Positions 11,163 through 20,107 of a stretch of DNA of 64,000 nt are shown piece by piece. A program made the translations under genes and the position numbers. The notes below the pieces were generated by a model. The model did not search any database, had not been told where the DNA came from, and was given only the letters and a program-made list of their open reading frames with translations. Every line of letters begins with the position of its first letter. Positions within the stretch are counted from its first letter, which is position 1. Source of the DNA: Streptomyces sp. NBC_00289 (lineage in GTDB: Bacteria; Actinomycetota; Actinomycetes; Streptomycetales; Streptomycetaceae); NCBI RefSeq assembly GCF_041435115.1, contig NZ_CP108046.1:6572001-6636000 (forward strand), read 5' to 3'.

Positions 11163-12419
11163 TTGTCCGACGACATTTCCGACGACATGCCGGACGCCCC
11201 GTCCGGCTACCACCCGGAAGCCGTGTCCGACGACCTCCCGGACGACGACCTGCGCTTCCCGTTCGAGCACCCCCGGCTGTTCGATCCGCCGCCCGAGTGG
11301 CAACAGCTGCGCGGGGGCTGCCCGGTGGCCCGCGCACAGCTGCCCACCGGGGACCGGGCGTGGCTGGTGACCCGGTACGAGGACGTGCGCGCCGTACTCA
11401 ACGACCCCCGGCTCAGCCGCGCGGCCGCCACCCGGCCCGACGCGCCGCGGCTGGGACCGGCCCGGCCCGAGCCGGACTCCATCATGGCGATGGACCCGCC
11501 CGACCACACCCGGCTGCGCAGACTGCTCGCCCCGGCTTTCACCGGCCGGCAGGCCGAGCTGTTACGGCCACGGATCGCCCGCACCACCGAGCGGCTGCTC
11601 GACGGCATGGCCGAGATCGGGCCGCCCGTCGACCTGGTCGAGCACCTGGCCAGACCGCTGCCCATCATCACCATCTGCGAGCTGCTCGGGGTGCCGGACG
11701 ACGACCGGGAGTCCTTCAAGGAGTGGACGGACGCGGCACTCACCCTCGCCCCGCACGCGGCGGGCACGGTCACCGGTGCCCGGCAGCGGCTGGCCGACTA
11801 TCTGCGGCACCTGATCGCCGAGAAGCAGCAGACGCCGGGCGACGACCTGCTCGGCACCCTCATCGCGGCCCGGGACGGGGACCGGCTGCGGCCCGCGGAA
11901 CTGGTGACGGTCGCCGCCACGCTGATCACCGCCGGCTACCACACGGTCGCCAACTCGCTGTCCAACTCGGTGCTGGCGCTGCTGCGTCATCCCGGGCAGC
12001 TCGACCCGCTGCGCGGCGCGGAGTTCCCGGCCGCGGCCGTGGAGGAGCTGCTGCGCTGGACCCCGGGTCCGGTGAGCGGCGGCACCATCAGGATCGCCAC
12101 CGAGGAGCTGAAGATCGGTTCCACGGTGGTGCGGCCGGGGGAGGCGGTCATCCCGTCGACGGCGTCGGCCAACCGGGACGCGGACATGTTCCCCAGCCCC
12201 GATGTTCTCGACCTGGGCCGCGCCGAGAACCGGCACATCGCCTTCGGCCACGGCATCCACCGCTGCCTGGGGGCGCCGCTGGCCCGGGTGGAGCTCCAGG
12301 TGGCGTTCGGGGCGCTGCTGCGCCGGTTCCCCGGGCTGCGGCTCGCGGTCGCCGAGGAGGAACTGACCTGGGGGGCCGGGATGATCCGGGGGCTCAGCTC
12401 GCTGCCGGTGGCGTGGTGA
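11163..12419 (+). CDS. Cytochrome P450
   Basis: This 418-residue bacterial class I P450 has the I-helix motif A257-G-Y-H-T261, so the usual acid before Thr is replaced by His, as in some atypical P450s. The ExxR pair is E295/R298, and the haem loop FGHGIHRCLG has its ligand at C368. The TTG start is supported by CTGGAGGACC just upstream and by the conserved length. The acidic N-terminal extension (about 40 residues rich in Asp) precedes the RFPFEHPRLFDPP start of the fold. It needs ferredoxin partners, which are not in the window. Its last 26 bp overlap the convergent MarR gene. Confidence 0.93.
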   Translation: MSDDISDDMPDAPSGYHPEAVSDDLPDDDLRFPFEHPRLFDPPPEWQQLRGGCPVARAQLPTGDRAWLVTRYEDVRAVLNDPRLSRAAATRPDAPRLGPARPEPDSIMAMDPPDHTRLRRLLAPAFTGRQAELLRPRIARTTERLLDGMAEIGPPVDLVEHLARPLPIITICELLGVPDDDRESFKEWTDAALTLAPHAAGTVTGARQRLADYLRHLIAEKQQTPGDDLLGTLIAARDGDRLRPAELVTVAATLITAGYHTVANSLSNSVLALLRHPGQLDPLRGAEFPAAAVEELLRWTPGPVSGGTIRIATEELKIGSTVVRPGEAVIPSTASANRDADMFPSPDVLDLGRAENRHIAFGHGIHRCLGAPLARVELQVAFGALLRRFPGLRLAVAEEELTWGAGMIRGLSSLPVAW

Positions 12420-12912
12420 GCGGTTCCCCGCCGCCGGCCGGTCCGCCGGGCAGCCGGCGGGTCAGGTCCCGCAGCAGCTCGTTGACCCGCTGCGTGAACC
12501 CGGCGATGACCTGGAGCTGGTCGTCGTCGTACGACTCCAGTACGGCGGTCATGGCGTCCGCGAGCGGGGCGAAGGCCGCGGCGAGCTCCTGCTCGCGGCG
12601 GCCGGTGGAGGCCACGATGACCCGGCGCCGGTCGCCGGGGTCGCGGACCCGCTCGATGAAGCCGGCCTTCTCCATCCGGTCGAGCACGGCGGTGGTCGCC
12701 GAGGTGCTCATGCCGGTGATCTCGGCCAGCCGGCCGGCGGTGAGTCGCGGTTCGCTGCGGGCCAGGTCGACGCACTTCATGTCGGTCGGGTTCAGCCCGA
12801 ACCGTTCGGCGATCGCCTGGTGCAGCAGCTGTCCGCGCCCTCCGTTGTCCCGCACCGCGTCCTCGATCCTCGCGATCAGTTCCGGCCTGCGGTGACCGTG
12901 CGGGGTTGACAT
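12394..12912 (-). CDS. MarR-family regulator
   Basis: This 172-residue winged-helix regulator shows the recognition region LAEITGMSTSATTAVLDRMEKAG and the wing DPGDRRRVIV. The C-terminus is a Gly/Pro-rich tail. It is divergent from the SRPBCC gene, with repeated operator-like sequence between them (12931-12973), so self-regulation and control of 13009 are likely. Its 3' end overlaps the P450 gene by 26 bp on the other strand, a convergent overlap that may allow antisense interference. Confidence 0.88.
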   Translation of the reverse strand: MSTPHGHRRPELIARIEDAVRDNGGRGQLLHQAIAERFGLNPTDMKCVDLARSEPRLTAGRLAEITGMSTSATTAVLDRMEKAGFIERVRDPGDRRRVIVASTGRREQELAAAFAPLADAMTAVLESYDDDQLQVIAGFTQRVNELLRDLTRRLPGGPAGGGEPLTTPPAAS

Positions 12913-12930
12913 GACCCACCTCCGGGAGCA

Positions 12931-12973
12931 AAGTATTTCGACGTATCGAGATTTCCGAAGTATCGAGAATTCC
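12931..12973. promoter_or_regulatory. Candidate MarR operators
   Basis: A near-palindrome centred on TTTCGACGTATCGAGA (12 of 18 bases symmetrical over 12936-12953) is followed by two direct copies of GTATCGAGAWTTCC, at 12943-12956 and 12960-12973 (17-bp period). They sit in the gap between the divergent MarR and SRPBCC genes and are AT-rich relative to their surroundings. Confidence 0.5.
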
Positions 12974-13008
12974 TATCTGTGGGATGAGCTTAGCGGTGAG
13001 GGGTGGGC

Positions 13009-13497
13009 ATGAACACAGCTGCGGGTGAGCAGGCGAAGTGGCGCGTCGAAGGAGTCGTCGAGGCGCCCGTGGAGCAGGTCACCGAGGCCCTGCTGAACGT
13101 GCGGGAGGGCGCGGCGGGAGTGGACGGCAACGCCCTGGTGCTGGCCGGCGACCACACCCGGGAGAGCGGCGCGGTGACCCTGGAGGGCGGCCCCGACAAG
13201 TTCACCGGACGGTTCGGCACCTCCGGTGAGGACTACCTGGAGCTGACCGTCGACCGCGCGGCCGGCGTCGTCGGCGTCCAGACCTGGTTCGGCGGCACGT
13301 ACACCGTCGAGCCGGCGGACGGGGCGAGCCGGGTGGTGCTGCGGGTCCACAACGTGGTCCCGGGCGCCGGACGCCTGGGCCGCAAGGTCGCCGAGATCGG
13401 CATCGAGTCCCGCCTCGAACGCCTCCTGCTGTCCGTCCTGACCGCCCTGTCCACCCGCCTCGGCGCCCCCGCGCCCACCGGAGCCACCGTCAAGTAG
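13009..13497 (+). CDS. SRPBCC (START-like) family protein
   Basis: This 162-residue protein has a helix-grip fold of the polyketide cyclase/dehydrase and lipid-binding superfamily: the N-terminal WRVEGVVEAPVEQVTEAL, then alternating beta strands, and a long C-terminal helix (about residues 125-152). The ATG at 13009 has GGTGAGGGGTGG in front; a GTG 6 bp earlier is also possible. It is divergent from and probably controlled by the adjacent MarR regulator. It may be a cyclase, a binding protein or a detoxification factor; there is no decisive residue. Confidence 0.7.
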   Translation: MNTAAGEQAKWRVEGVVEAPVEQVTEALLNVREGAAGVDGNALVLAGDHTRESGAVTLEGGPDKFTGRFGTSGEDYLELTVDRAAGVVGVQTWFGGTYTVEPADGASRVVLRVHNVVPGAGRLGRKVAEIGIESRLERLLLSVLTALSTRLGAPAPTGATVK

Positions 13498-13530
13498 CCC
13501 CACCCCGGCGCGAATCCGCGCCCCCGATCC

Positions 13531-13573
13531 ACAGCCACCCGGTGTCCAATCCCCCGCGGCACCGGGTGGCTGT
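13531..13573 (+). terminator. Hairpin terminator after the SRPBCC gene
   Basis: A perfect 14-bp stem (ACAGCCACCCGGTG at 13531-13544 with its complement at 13560-13573) encloses a 15-nt loop, 33 bp after the stop codon. The rest of the gap to 13777 shows degenerate GGCGGACTCGGCGTTTC-like repeats and no gene. Confidence 0.75.
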
Positions 13574-13777
13574 GCTGTTGCCGGGCGGACTCGGCGTTTC
13601 GGGGCGGGCGGCCGGACTTGGGGTTTCGGGCGGACGGGCGGACTCGGCGTTTCCGGGCAACGCCCGTGCTCTTCACGCCAGTTGGCCGGTTCGAGGCCCA
13701 TTGCAGTAGCGCGCGAGGCGTGGGTGTGACCCTCTCCGCGACCGTGCGCCGCCTGGCGCCGGGCACGAGGAGGCAAC

Positions 13778-15127
13778 ATGAGAACGGACCGAACGGCCCG
13801 TGCGCGGGCCACCCGCGGGGCGCTGCTGGGCAGTGCGCTCGCCCTCGTGGCGGTGGGTGCCGTGCCCGGCCCCGCCGCCGGGGCGTCCGCGGCCGACGGC
13901 CAGACCGTGCTGGTCAGCGTCGGCCTGGGCGGCGCGCCGGCCAACGGCCCCAGCGAGCGGGCCTCCATCAGCGCCGACGGCCGCCTGGTGGTGTTCACCT
14001 CGCACGCGAGCAACCTGGTCCGCGGCGACCACAACGACTGCAGCGACGTGTTCCTGCGCGACCTCACCCGCGGTACGACGGTCCGCGTCGGCCGTGGCGT
14101 GGACGGGCGGGAGCCCGACGGCTGCACCGGCATCGACCCGATCATCAGCGCCGACGGCCACTACGCGGTGTACTCCGCCGACTCCACCAACCTGGTCCGC
14201 GGGGTCCGTGACGGCCGCTCCCACATCTACCGGACCGATGTGCGGACGGGCGCAACCGTCCTGGTCTCGGCCGCCGCCGACGGCACCCCCGGCAACGGCG
14301 ACAGCATGCGCCCGACCCTCTCCGCCGACGGGCGCTACGTGGCCTTCGCCACCTCCGCCGACAACGTGATCCCCGGCGACACACCGGCGAGCACCTGGGA
14401 CACGGTCGTACGCGACATGGCCACCGGCACGACCGTACGCACCAGCGCCGCCGACGACGGCACCCCCGGAGACGCGGCCAGCGACGGCACCCAGCTCAGC
14501 GCCGACGGCCGGTACGTCACCTTCTTCTCCAACGCCACCAACCTCGCCGCGGGCGACACCAACAAGAAGGTGGACGAGTTCCTCCGGGACGTCAGGACCG
14601 GCCGCACCACCCGGCTGAGCGTCTCGGCCGCCGGGGTCCAGTCCGACCAGATCACCATCGGCGGCACCATCAGCGACGACAACCGTTACGTCGTACTGAA
14701 CTCGCACGCCACCAACCTCACCGCCGACAGCCCGGGCACCGGCCAGAACCACATCTATCTGCAGGACCTCCAGGAGGGCACGCTGCGGCTCGTCGACAAG
14801 GGCGACGACGGCGAGCCCGCACCCGGCGGCACGTTCTGGGCGAGCATCACCGGAGACGGCCGGCACATCCCGATGGCGTCCGCCGGGCCCCACCTGGTGG
14901 CCGGCGACACCAACAACGTGCGCGACATCTTCGTCGCGGACCTGCCCGGCGGCGAGCTGCGACGGGTGAGCGTGGGCGCGGGCGGAGCGCAGGCCGACGC
15001 CGCGAGCTACTTCCCCGACGCCGACCAGCACGCCGACGCCGTGGTGTTCGCCTCGTTCGCCACCAACCTCGTGACCGGGGACACCAACGGTCAGCCCGAC
15101 ATCTTCGTGCACCGCGAGAAGCCGTGA
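13778..15127 (+). CDS. Secreted TolB/PD40-type beta-propeller protein
   Basis: This 449-residue protein has an Ala-rich signal peptide (about 1-38). It contains about seven repeats of roughly 50-55 residues built on ISADGRYVVFxSxATNLxxGDTN and DIFxRDL, typical of TolB-like WD40/PD40 propellers. The ATG at 13778 follows GGCACGAGGAGG. It is the first of three consecutive genes for exported proteins whose ends nearly touch, suggesting one extracytoplasmic assembly or enzyme system. No catalytic residues are evident. Confidence 0.8.
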   Translation: MRTDRTARARATRGALLGSALALVAVGAVPGPAAGASAADGQTVLVSVGLGGAPANGPSERASISADGRLVVFTSHASNLVRGDHNDCSDVFLRDLTRGTTVRVGRGVDGREPDGCTGIDPIISADGHYAVYSADSTNLVRGVRDGRSHIYRTDVRTGATVLVSAAADGTPGNGDSMRPTLSADGRYVAFATSADNVIPGDTPASTWDTVVRDMATGTTVRTSAADDGTPGDAASDGTQLSADGRYVTFFSNATNLAAGDTNKKVDEFLRDVRTGRTTRLSVSAAGVQSDQITIGGTISDDNRYVVLNSHATNLTADSPGTGQNHIYLQDLQEGTLRLVDKGDDGEPAPGGTFWASITGDGRHIPMASAGPHLVAGDTNNVRDIFVADLPGGELRRVSVGAGGAQADAASYFPDADQHADAVVFASFATNLVTGDTNGQPDIFVHREKP

Positions 15128-15174
15128 ACAGGCCGTCCGAGCAGCAGACGCAGACGCAGAGAGGGAAGCACATC

Positions 15175-15972
15175 ATGGGGATCACAGTCGGCCGCTACCG
15201 GCGCACGACGGCGCTCGCCGTGACCGCGGCGCTGACCCTGGGCGGGCTCGCCGTGGGCATCACCCAGGGCGCCACCGGATCGACGGCGGCCGACCGTACG
15301 GTGCCCGGCACCGTCGTGGTCGAGGAGAACGCGCACGGGCGGGTGCTCACCGCCGACCCGTCGGCACGCAACAAGCGCAAGCTCGTCGCGGCCGTCCACG
15401 AGCTGCGCGAAGCCCGGCAGCAGCCGGCCGACGAGCCGGCCCCGGCCCCCACGGCCACCGGCGGCGACGGCGGGCACGGCGACCAGTCCGGGTTCCCGGT
15501 CCGCGACCAGTGGCTGAACTCGTCGAAGAGCCGCAAGGTCGCGGTACCCGGCGGGGAGGGCACGCTCGCCGCGGCCGGCGCCAGCTACGTGAAGGTGCCG
15601 TTCATGGAGTACTACGCCCAGTTCACGGACACCTCCTCCGACGTGTCCTGGCTCGGCAACCGGCCCTTCACCGCCGACAGCATCGAGCACACGGACACCT
15701 GGGACGTCGGCTCCGTCGGCGCTCCCTTCTGGGTGGTCGGCGCACCCCAGGGCGCCGCGGTCAAGAGCACCGGCAGCACCGCGGAGGCGTCCTGGACCAC
15801 CACCGTCCAGGACAACTGGTACAGCGAACACGCCTACGACCAGGTCGCGTTCTACCCGCCCAGCCAGGACGACTACTCCAACGTGTTCCGGATCAGCCAC
15901 TCGGTCACCGGCACCTTCCAGTTCGGCTCGTCCTTCTACACCGTGACAAGCCGCGACCGGGCCTACAGCTGA
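15175..15972 (+). CDS. Secreted protein of unknown function
   Basis: This 265-residue protein has a signal peptide (RYRRTTALAVTAALTLGGLAVG). A linker rich in Pro and Ala at about 80-105 leads to a Trp/Tyr-rich beta domain with several SxxWT and Y-rich segments. The ATG at 15175 is preceded by AGAGGGAAG; an in-frame GTG at 15124 overlapping the upstream stop would add 17 polar residues. I do not recognise a family. It is coupled to the next gene by a 1-bp TGATG overlap. Confidence 0.7.
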   Translation: MGITVGRYRRTTALAVTAALTLGGLAVGITQGATGSTAADRTVPGTVVVEENAHGRVLTADPSARNKRKLVAAVHELREARQQPADEPAPAPTATGGDGGHGDQSGFPVRDQWLNSSKSRKVAVPGGEGTLAAAGASYVKVPFMEYYAQFTDTSSDVSWLGNRPFTADSIEHTDTWDVGSVGAPFWVVGAPQGAAVKSTGSTAEASWTTTVQDNWYSEHAYDQVAFYPPSQDDYSNVFRISHSVTGTFQFGSSFYTVTSRDRAYS

Positions 15973-17810
15973 TGTCCCGGCCCGCCCCACGGCGCCCGGG
16001 CCGCACGCGCACGGCAGGACGGCTGGTGGCCTGGACGGCGCTGCTGGCCGTGGCCGGCGCGTGCGGCCCGGCCGGCGCCGGCCAGGCGCCCGGACCCGAC
16101 GGCGCGTCCGGTCCGGGCGCCGCGGCCGCCGAGCCCGTCCGGATCGACGCGCGCGAACTCCTGCGCGACTCCTGGGTCACCGACGGGCGGTACGGCTGGT
16201 TCGTGGACGGCGCCGACACGGCCGGCCGGCCCACCGCGGCCACTCGGACCCCGGCCGCCACCGGGACCACTCCGGCCACGCAGACCGCGGCGGCCGCCGG
16301 GAGCGTCCAGTCGGCGTTCTCCCTCTACGAGACCGCCTGGCGACTCCGTATCGCCGCCCTCCCCGGCGTCCGCACCCGGGTGCACGTCGATCCGGACCGG
16401 CTGCGGCTGTGGGCCGCGTCCGCCGAGACCGGCCGGCTGGAATCCTCCGGGCTGCCCGCCCTCGCCCAGGTCGACCTGGCGGTGGACGCCCTGCTCACGG
16501 CCGGTGGCACGGTCGACCGTGCGGGCGTCGCCCGCACCCTGGAGTCGCTGCGCGACGGCGGCGACTACCGCACCGGGCTGTCCGCGCGCACGCCCGACCC
16601 GGGCGGCACGGCCGTGGCCGTCCGCGTCCTGACCCGGTTGGAACTGCCCGTGCCCGAGCCGGTGCGGACCGCCAACTCCCGGGCGCTGAACGCCCTTTCC
16701 GCCCAGGACGCGGCCGGCGCGCCCGGCGAGGTGGTGCCGGTGCTGGAGACCGCCGCGGCACTGGACGTGACGGGCGCCGACCGGGACCGCGCGGCCGCAC
16801 TCGCCGAGGCCGCGGAACGCGCCCTGACCCGCCTCGACGTCGACCCGGTGCGGCTCGCGGCGGAGGCGGCGCTGCGCACCGCGGCCGGCCGACTCGGAGC
16901 GCGGCTGCCGCGCTTCGCCGCCTCGGCCTGCGACGGACGGGTGCTGTCCGACGGCGGCATCGGGCTGCCCGGCGCCGGACGCGGCGACCCGCAGGCCACG
17001 TACTGGGCGCTGCGGCTCGGCTGCTCCGCCGTCCGCGCACCCGCGCCCGGGGCCCACTCGCGGGCCGGATGGCCGAGCGCGCGGGCCCGGGAATCGGCCC
17101 TGAGCGCCTCGGCCGCCGCGATGGCGGTGGCCCGTACCACCGGGCAGACGGCGGAGTTCTCCCGACCGCTGGCCCGCCAGGTACGCGAGGTGTGGTTGCC
17201 CCGCACGGACGGGCCCGCGCCGTACGACACGGCGGAACTGGTGGACCGGGTGAACCTGCGGCAGCTCGCCCGCGCGCTGGGCGGCGCCGTGACCCGCGAT
17301 GTCGCCCGGAACCTGCCGGCGCCGACGCCGCGCGGCATACGGCCGGCCGACGACGCGGGGCTGCTGCTGAGCACCCTGGACGCACGCGGCTCGACGGCGG
17401 CGGAGGACGCCCTGTGCGCCCCGGGCTCACCGCTGCGTACCGCGTCCTCCCGCCGTACCGGCGGCTCGATCCTCCGCGCGGCCTGGCTCGCGGCCGCGGC
17501 CGACCTGTGCCACGACCCGGCCCTGCGCACCCGCGCCGTGGCGGTCGCCCGCGCCCGGCGCACCGCCGACGCGGTCTACCGGGCCGGCGCGGACCCGTCC
17601 TTCGAGGCATCGGTGCTCGGTACGTGGATCGAGCGTCCCGGCACCGACGCGGTCGCCGCCTGGACCCGGGCGGGCCTGTGCCGGGGGGACCGCTGCGCGG
17701 AGACCGCCCGCCTCCTGCCGACCACGGACCAGACCCCGCTGCGCACCCTCGCCGCCCTGCTCACCGCCCGCACCGGGCACTACGAGAACCTGTTCCCGGT
17801 GTCCTTCTGA
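15972..17810 (+). CDS. Putative lipoprotein, helical, unknown function
   Basis: This 612-residue protein has an N-terminal signal ending in LLAVAGACG, a plausible lipobox with Cys at about residue 31. It continues with a Thr/Ala/Pro spacer (about 85-115) and a mostly helical Ala/Leu/Arg-rich body resembling alpha-alpha barrel folds (prenyltransferase/terpene cyclase-like), though no DxD or QW motif is seen. It starts within the stop of the preceding secreted-protein gene, so the three genes 13778-17810 form an operon. Function unknown. Confidence 0.7.
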   Translation: MSRPAPRRPGRTRTAGRLVAWTALLAVAGACGPAGAGQAPGPDGASGPGAAAAEPVRIDARELLRDSWVTDGRYGWFVDGADTAGRPTAATRTPAATGTTPATQTAAAAGSVQSAFSLYETAWRLRIAALPGVRTRVHVDPDRLRLWAASAETGRLESSGLPALAQVDLAVDALLTAGGTVDRAGVARTLESLRDGGDYRTGLSARTPDPGGTAVAVRVLTRLELPVPEPVRTANSRALNALSAQDAAGAPGEVVPVLETAAALDVTGADRDRAAALAEAAERALTRLDVDPVRLAAEAALRTAAGRLGARLPRFAASACDGRVLSDGGIGLPGAGRGDPQATYWALRLGCSAVRAPAPGAHSRAGWPSARARESALSASAAAMAVARTTGQTAEFSRPLARQVREVWLPRTDGPAPYDTAELVDRVNLRQLARALGGAVTRDVARNLPAPTPRGIRPADDAGLLLSTLDARGSTAAEDALCAPGSPLRTASSRRTGGSILRAAWLAAAADLCHDPALRTRAVAVARARRTADAVYRAGADPSFEASVLGTWIERPGTDAVAAWTRAGLCRGDRCAETARLLPTTDQTPLRTLAALLTARTGHYENLFPVSF

Positions 17811-17860
17811 CCGGCCGACCCCGCCGGTGGAGAGGCCGAAACCCGAACCCGACCGCCGCA

Positions 17861-17908
17861 CACACCCGCGGGGCCCGTCCACTTCGGTGGGCGGGCCCCG
17901 CGGGTGTG
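17861..17908. terminator. Strong hairpin terminator
   Basis: A perfect 17-bp GC-rich stem pairs 17861-17877 with 17892-17908 around a 14-nt loop, 50 bp beyond the stop of the lipoprotein gene. Confidence 0.85.
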
Positions 17909-17924
17909 CGGGCGGGGGAGCGGT

Positions 17925-18530
17925 GCGGTCCGGCCCGGACCAGACCGGAGGGGTCTGGCCGGGGCCGGAGGGGTACGGCCGGGACCGAGCGGTCTGGCGG
18001 GGACCGGAGCGGTCTCGCGGGGACCGGAGCGGTCTGGCCGGGACTGGAGCGGTCCGGAAGCGAACGGCGTGGCCCGGCCGGGGCCGAGTGGTCTGGCCGG
18101 GACCCTGTGGTCTGGCCGGGACCGAGCTGTCCGGTCGGGGCCGGAGTGGTCCGGCCGAGACCGGAAAGGGTCCGGCCAGGGACCAAGGTGGTGTGGCCGG
18201 GACCCAGTGGCCTGGCCGTGACCGAGCTGTCTGGACGTGAGCGGGGCTGTCCAGCCGGGGCCGAAGTGGTCTGGCCGTGACCGGGGCTGTCCGGTCGGGA
18301 CCGGAGTGGCCCGGCCGGGGCCGAGCCGTCTGGCCGGGGCCGAGCCGTCCGGCCAGGGCCGAGCCGTCCGGCCAGGACCGAAGCGGCCGTGCCAGGACCG
18401 AAGCGGCCGGGACCAGGGATCGAAGCCGTCAGGCCATGACCGGGCGGTCAGGCCATGACCGGGCGGTCAGGCCATGACCGGGCGGTCAGGCCGTGACCAG
18501 GGCGGTCAGGCCCTCACCGGCGGTCAAGAC
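17925..18530. repeat. 600-bp degenerate 21-bp repeat array ending in a 19-bp repeat
   Basis: Some 28 degenerate copies of a unit near GACCGGAGCGGTCTGGCCGGG fill the space between two converging transcripts. The right end (about 18425-18500) switches to nearly exact 19-bp units built on GGCCATGACCGGGCGGTCA. A 21-bp period keeps several frames open on the plus strand, giving Gly/Pro/Arg/Trp-rich hypothetical peptides that lack a ribosome site or conserved content. I regard it as a non-coding minisatellite. The leftward hydroxylase gene ends in its last few bases. Confidence 0.85.
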
Positions 18531-20107
18531 AGAACGGCGGTCACGTGCCGATCGAGGGCGCTTCCGTCACGGACGGCGCCCCGGAAGGAGACGTAACCGT
18601 CGGGGCGGACCAGGAACAGGGCGCCGGCCTCGGCGCCGAGGGACGCGCGCAGGGCGCCCGACCGGTCGGTGAGGGTGCCGTCCGGGCCCCGTCCACCGGT
18701 GACCACGTGCACCGGGACTCCGGCCCGGCCGGCCCCCGCGGCGGCCTCCTTGGCGGCGACTTCGGCGGCGGCCGGATCCGAGGGGTCCTCGGGAAACGCC
18801 AGCACGGTCCAGTCCCCCCGGCCGAGCAGCCGGAACAGCCGGTCCGCGCCCCCCTCGGCCTCGACGTCCGGCACCCGGGCGCCGGGACCGGGACCGCCGG
18901 CGGCCGGGGCGGTCCCGGCGCTGAGCGGACTGTCCGGATAGGCCAGCGGCAGCCCGGTGTGGCCCGTCCCGGCCTCCCCGGCCCCGGTGAGCCGGGAGCG
19001 CAGCAGCTCGAACGGCGGCACCGGGCCGACCCCGCCCCAGTACGTGCGCTCGTTGCGCTCGGCCAGCGCCAGCGCGATCGGCCTGCGCTCCGCCTCGTAG
19101 CTGTCCAGCAGCCGCGCGGAGGCCCGGCCCCGGACCACCGCCGCCAGCTTCCAGCCCAGGTTGAACGCGTCCTGCACGCCGGTATTCATGCCCTGCGCGG
19201 TCACCGGCATGACGGTGTGCGCGCTGTCGCCGGCCAGCAGGCACCGCCCGGCCCGGTAGCGGCCGGCCACGGCGTTGTACAGCCGTACCCGCCAGTTGAA
19301 CCGCCCGTCGTGGAAGCGCAGGTCGGACGCGCCGCTGACGCGGCGGACCGCGTCCAGCACCTCGGCGACGTCCGGGTCGCCGGTCCGGGTGGGATCGGGG
19401 TCCGCCACACCGGCGTAGAACCGGTGCCGTCCGTCGGGCAGCGGGGCGGTGCCGAGTGAGCCCGCCTCGCTCAGGAACAGGTGGCAGTGCGCCGGGTCGC
19501 CCGGCAGCGAGCCGGTCCAGCGGGCGTCGATCTGCAGCAGCTGGGTGCCGGGGCAGGACCGCTTCTCCCAGCTCCCCCCGATCGCGTCACGCACGGTGCT
19601 GTGCGGGCCCTGCGCGCCCACCACCCAGCCGGCCCGCACCGTGTGCCGGGTGCCGTCGGCGCCGGTCAGCCGGACCGTGACCCGGGCCGGCCCCTGTTCG
19701 AGGGCGACCGCGGTCAGGCCCCGCTCGACCTGTACGCCGAGTCCGGCCAGGTGCCGGGTGAGCATCTCCTCCGTCTGCGACTGTCCGATCAGCAGGGGCC
19801 GCGGATACCGGGTGCCCGGCTGGTCGGCGGGCCTGACCAGCGGCGGCAGCCCGGCGAAGTGGTGGGTGCGGTGGGTGTAGTCGACCCCGGAGTCCAGGTA
19901 GGCGCCCACCGGCAGGCCCATGAGGTCGAAGACCTCCAGGGTCCGCTGCCACACCGTGCAGGCCCGGGTCCCGGGGCGCGGTTCGACGCGCCGGTCCACG
20001 ATCCGCACGCGCACTCCGCGCCGGGCCAGTTCGATCGCGGTGCACAGGCCGACCGGCCCGGCACCGACCACCAGCACCTCGGGATCGGTGTCCGCGGCGG
20101 CACTCAC
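18524..20107 (-). CDS. FAD-dependent aromatic hydroxylase
   Basis: This 527-residue protein is a group A flavoprotein monooxygenase. It has an N-terminal dinucleotide fold VLVVGAGPVGLC, a modified DG motif reading GAQGPHSTVR (Gln in place of the usual Asp), the FAD-ribityl motif GDSAHTVMPVTAQGMNTG, and a thioredoxin-like C-terminal domain from about residue 400. It is closest in layout to aromatic polyketide hydroxylases such as the PgaE/RdmE type. The GTG at 20107 overlaps the O-methyltransferase stop (GTGA), so the two are translated together; a hydroxylate-then-methylate sequence is a natural inference. The Gln substitution may affect NADPH handling. Confidence 0.88.
   Translation of the reverse strand: MSAAADTDPEVLVVGAGPVGLCTAIELARRGVRVRIVDRRVEPRPGTRACTVWQRTLEVFDLMGLPVGAYLDSGVDYTHRTHHFAGLPPLVRPADQPGTRYPRPLLIGQSQTEEMLTRHLAGLGVQVERGLTAVALEQGPARVTVRLTGADGTRHTVRAGWVVGAQGPHSTVRDAIGGSWEKRSCPGTQLLQIDARWTGSLPGDPAHCHLFLSEAGSLGTAPLPDGRHRFYAGVADPDPTRTGDPDVAEVLDAVRRVSGASDLRFHDGRFNWRVRLYNAVAGRYRAGRCLLAGDSAHTVMPVTAQGMNTGVQDAFNLGWKLAAVVRGRASARLLDSYEAERRPIALALAERNERTYWGGVGPVPPFELLRSRLTGAGEAGTGHTGLPLAYPDSPLSAGTAPAAGGPGPGARVPDVEAEGGADRLFRLLGRGDWTVLAFPEDPSDPAAAEVAAKEAAAGAGRAGVPVHVVTGGRGPDGTLTDRSGALRASLGAEAGALFLVRPDGYVSFRGAVRDGSALDRHVTAVLS

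Noticed and set aside
17827..18480. Several open frames within the 21-bp repeats
   Set aside because: They exist because the repeat length is a multiple of three and lacks stops; no ribosome site, and the repeats are too degenerate at the protein level.
17925..18530. CRISPR array
   Set aside because: Units are contiguous with no unique spacers and no cas genes; it is a simple tandem repeat.
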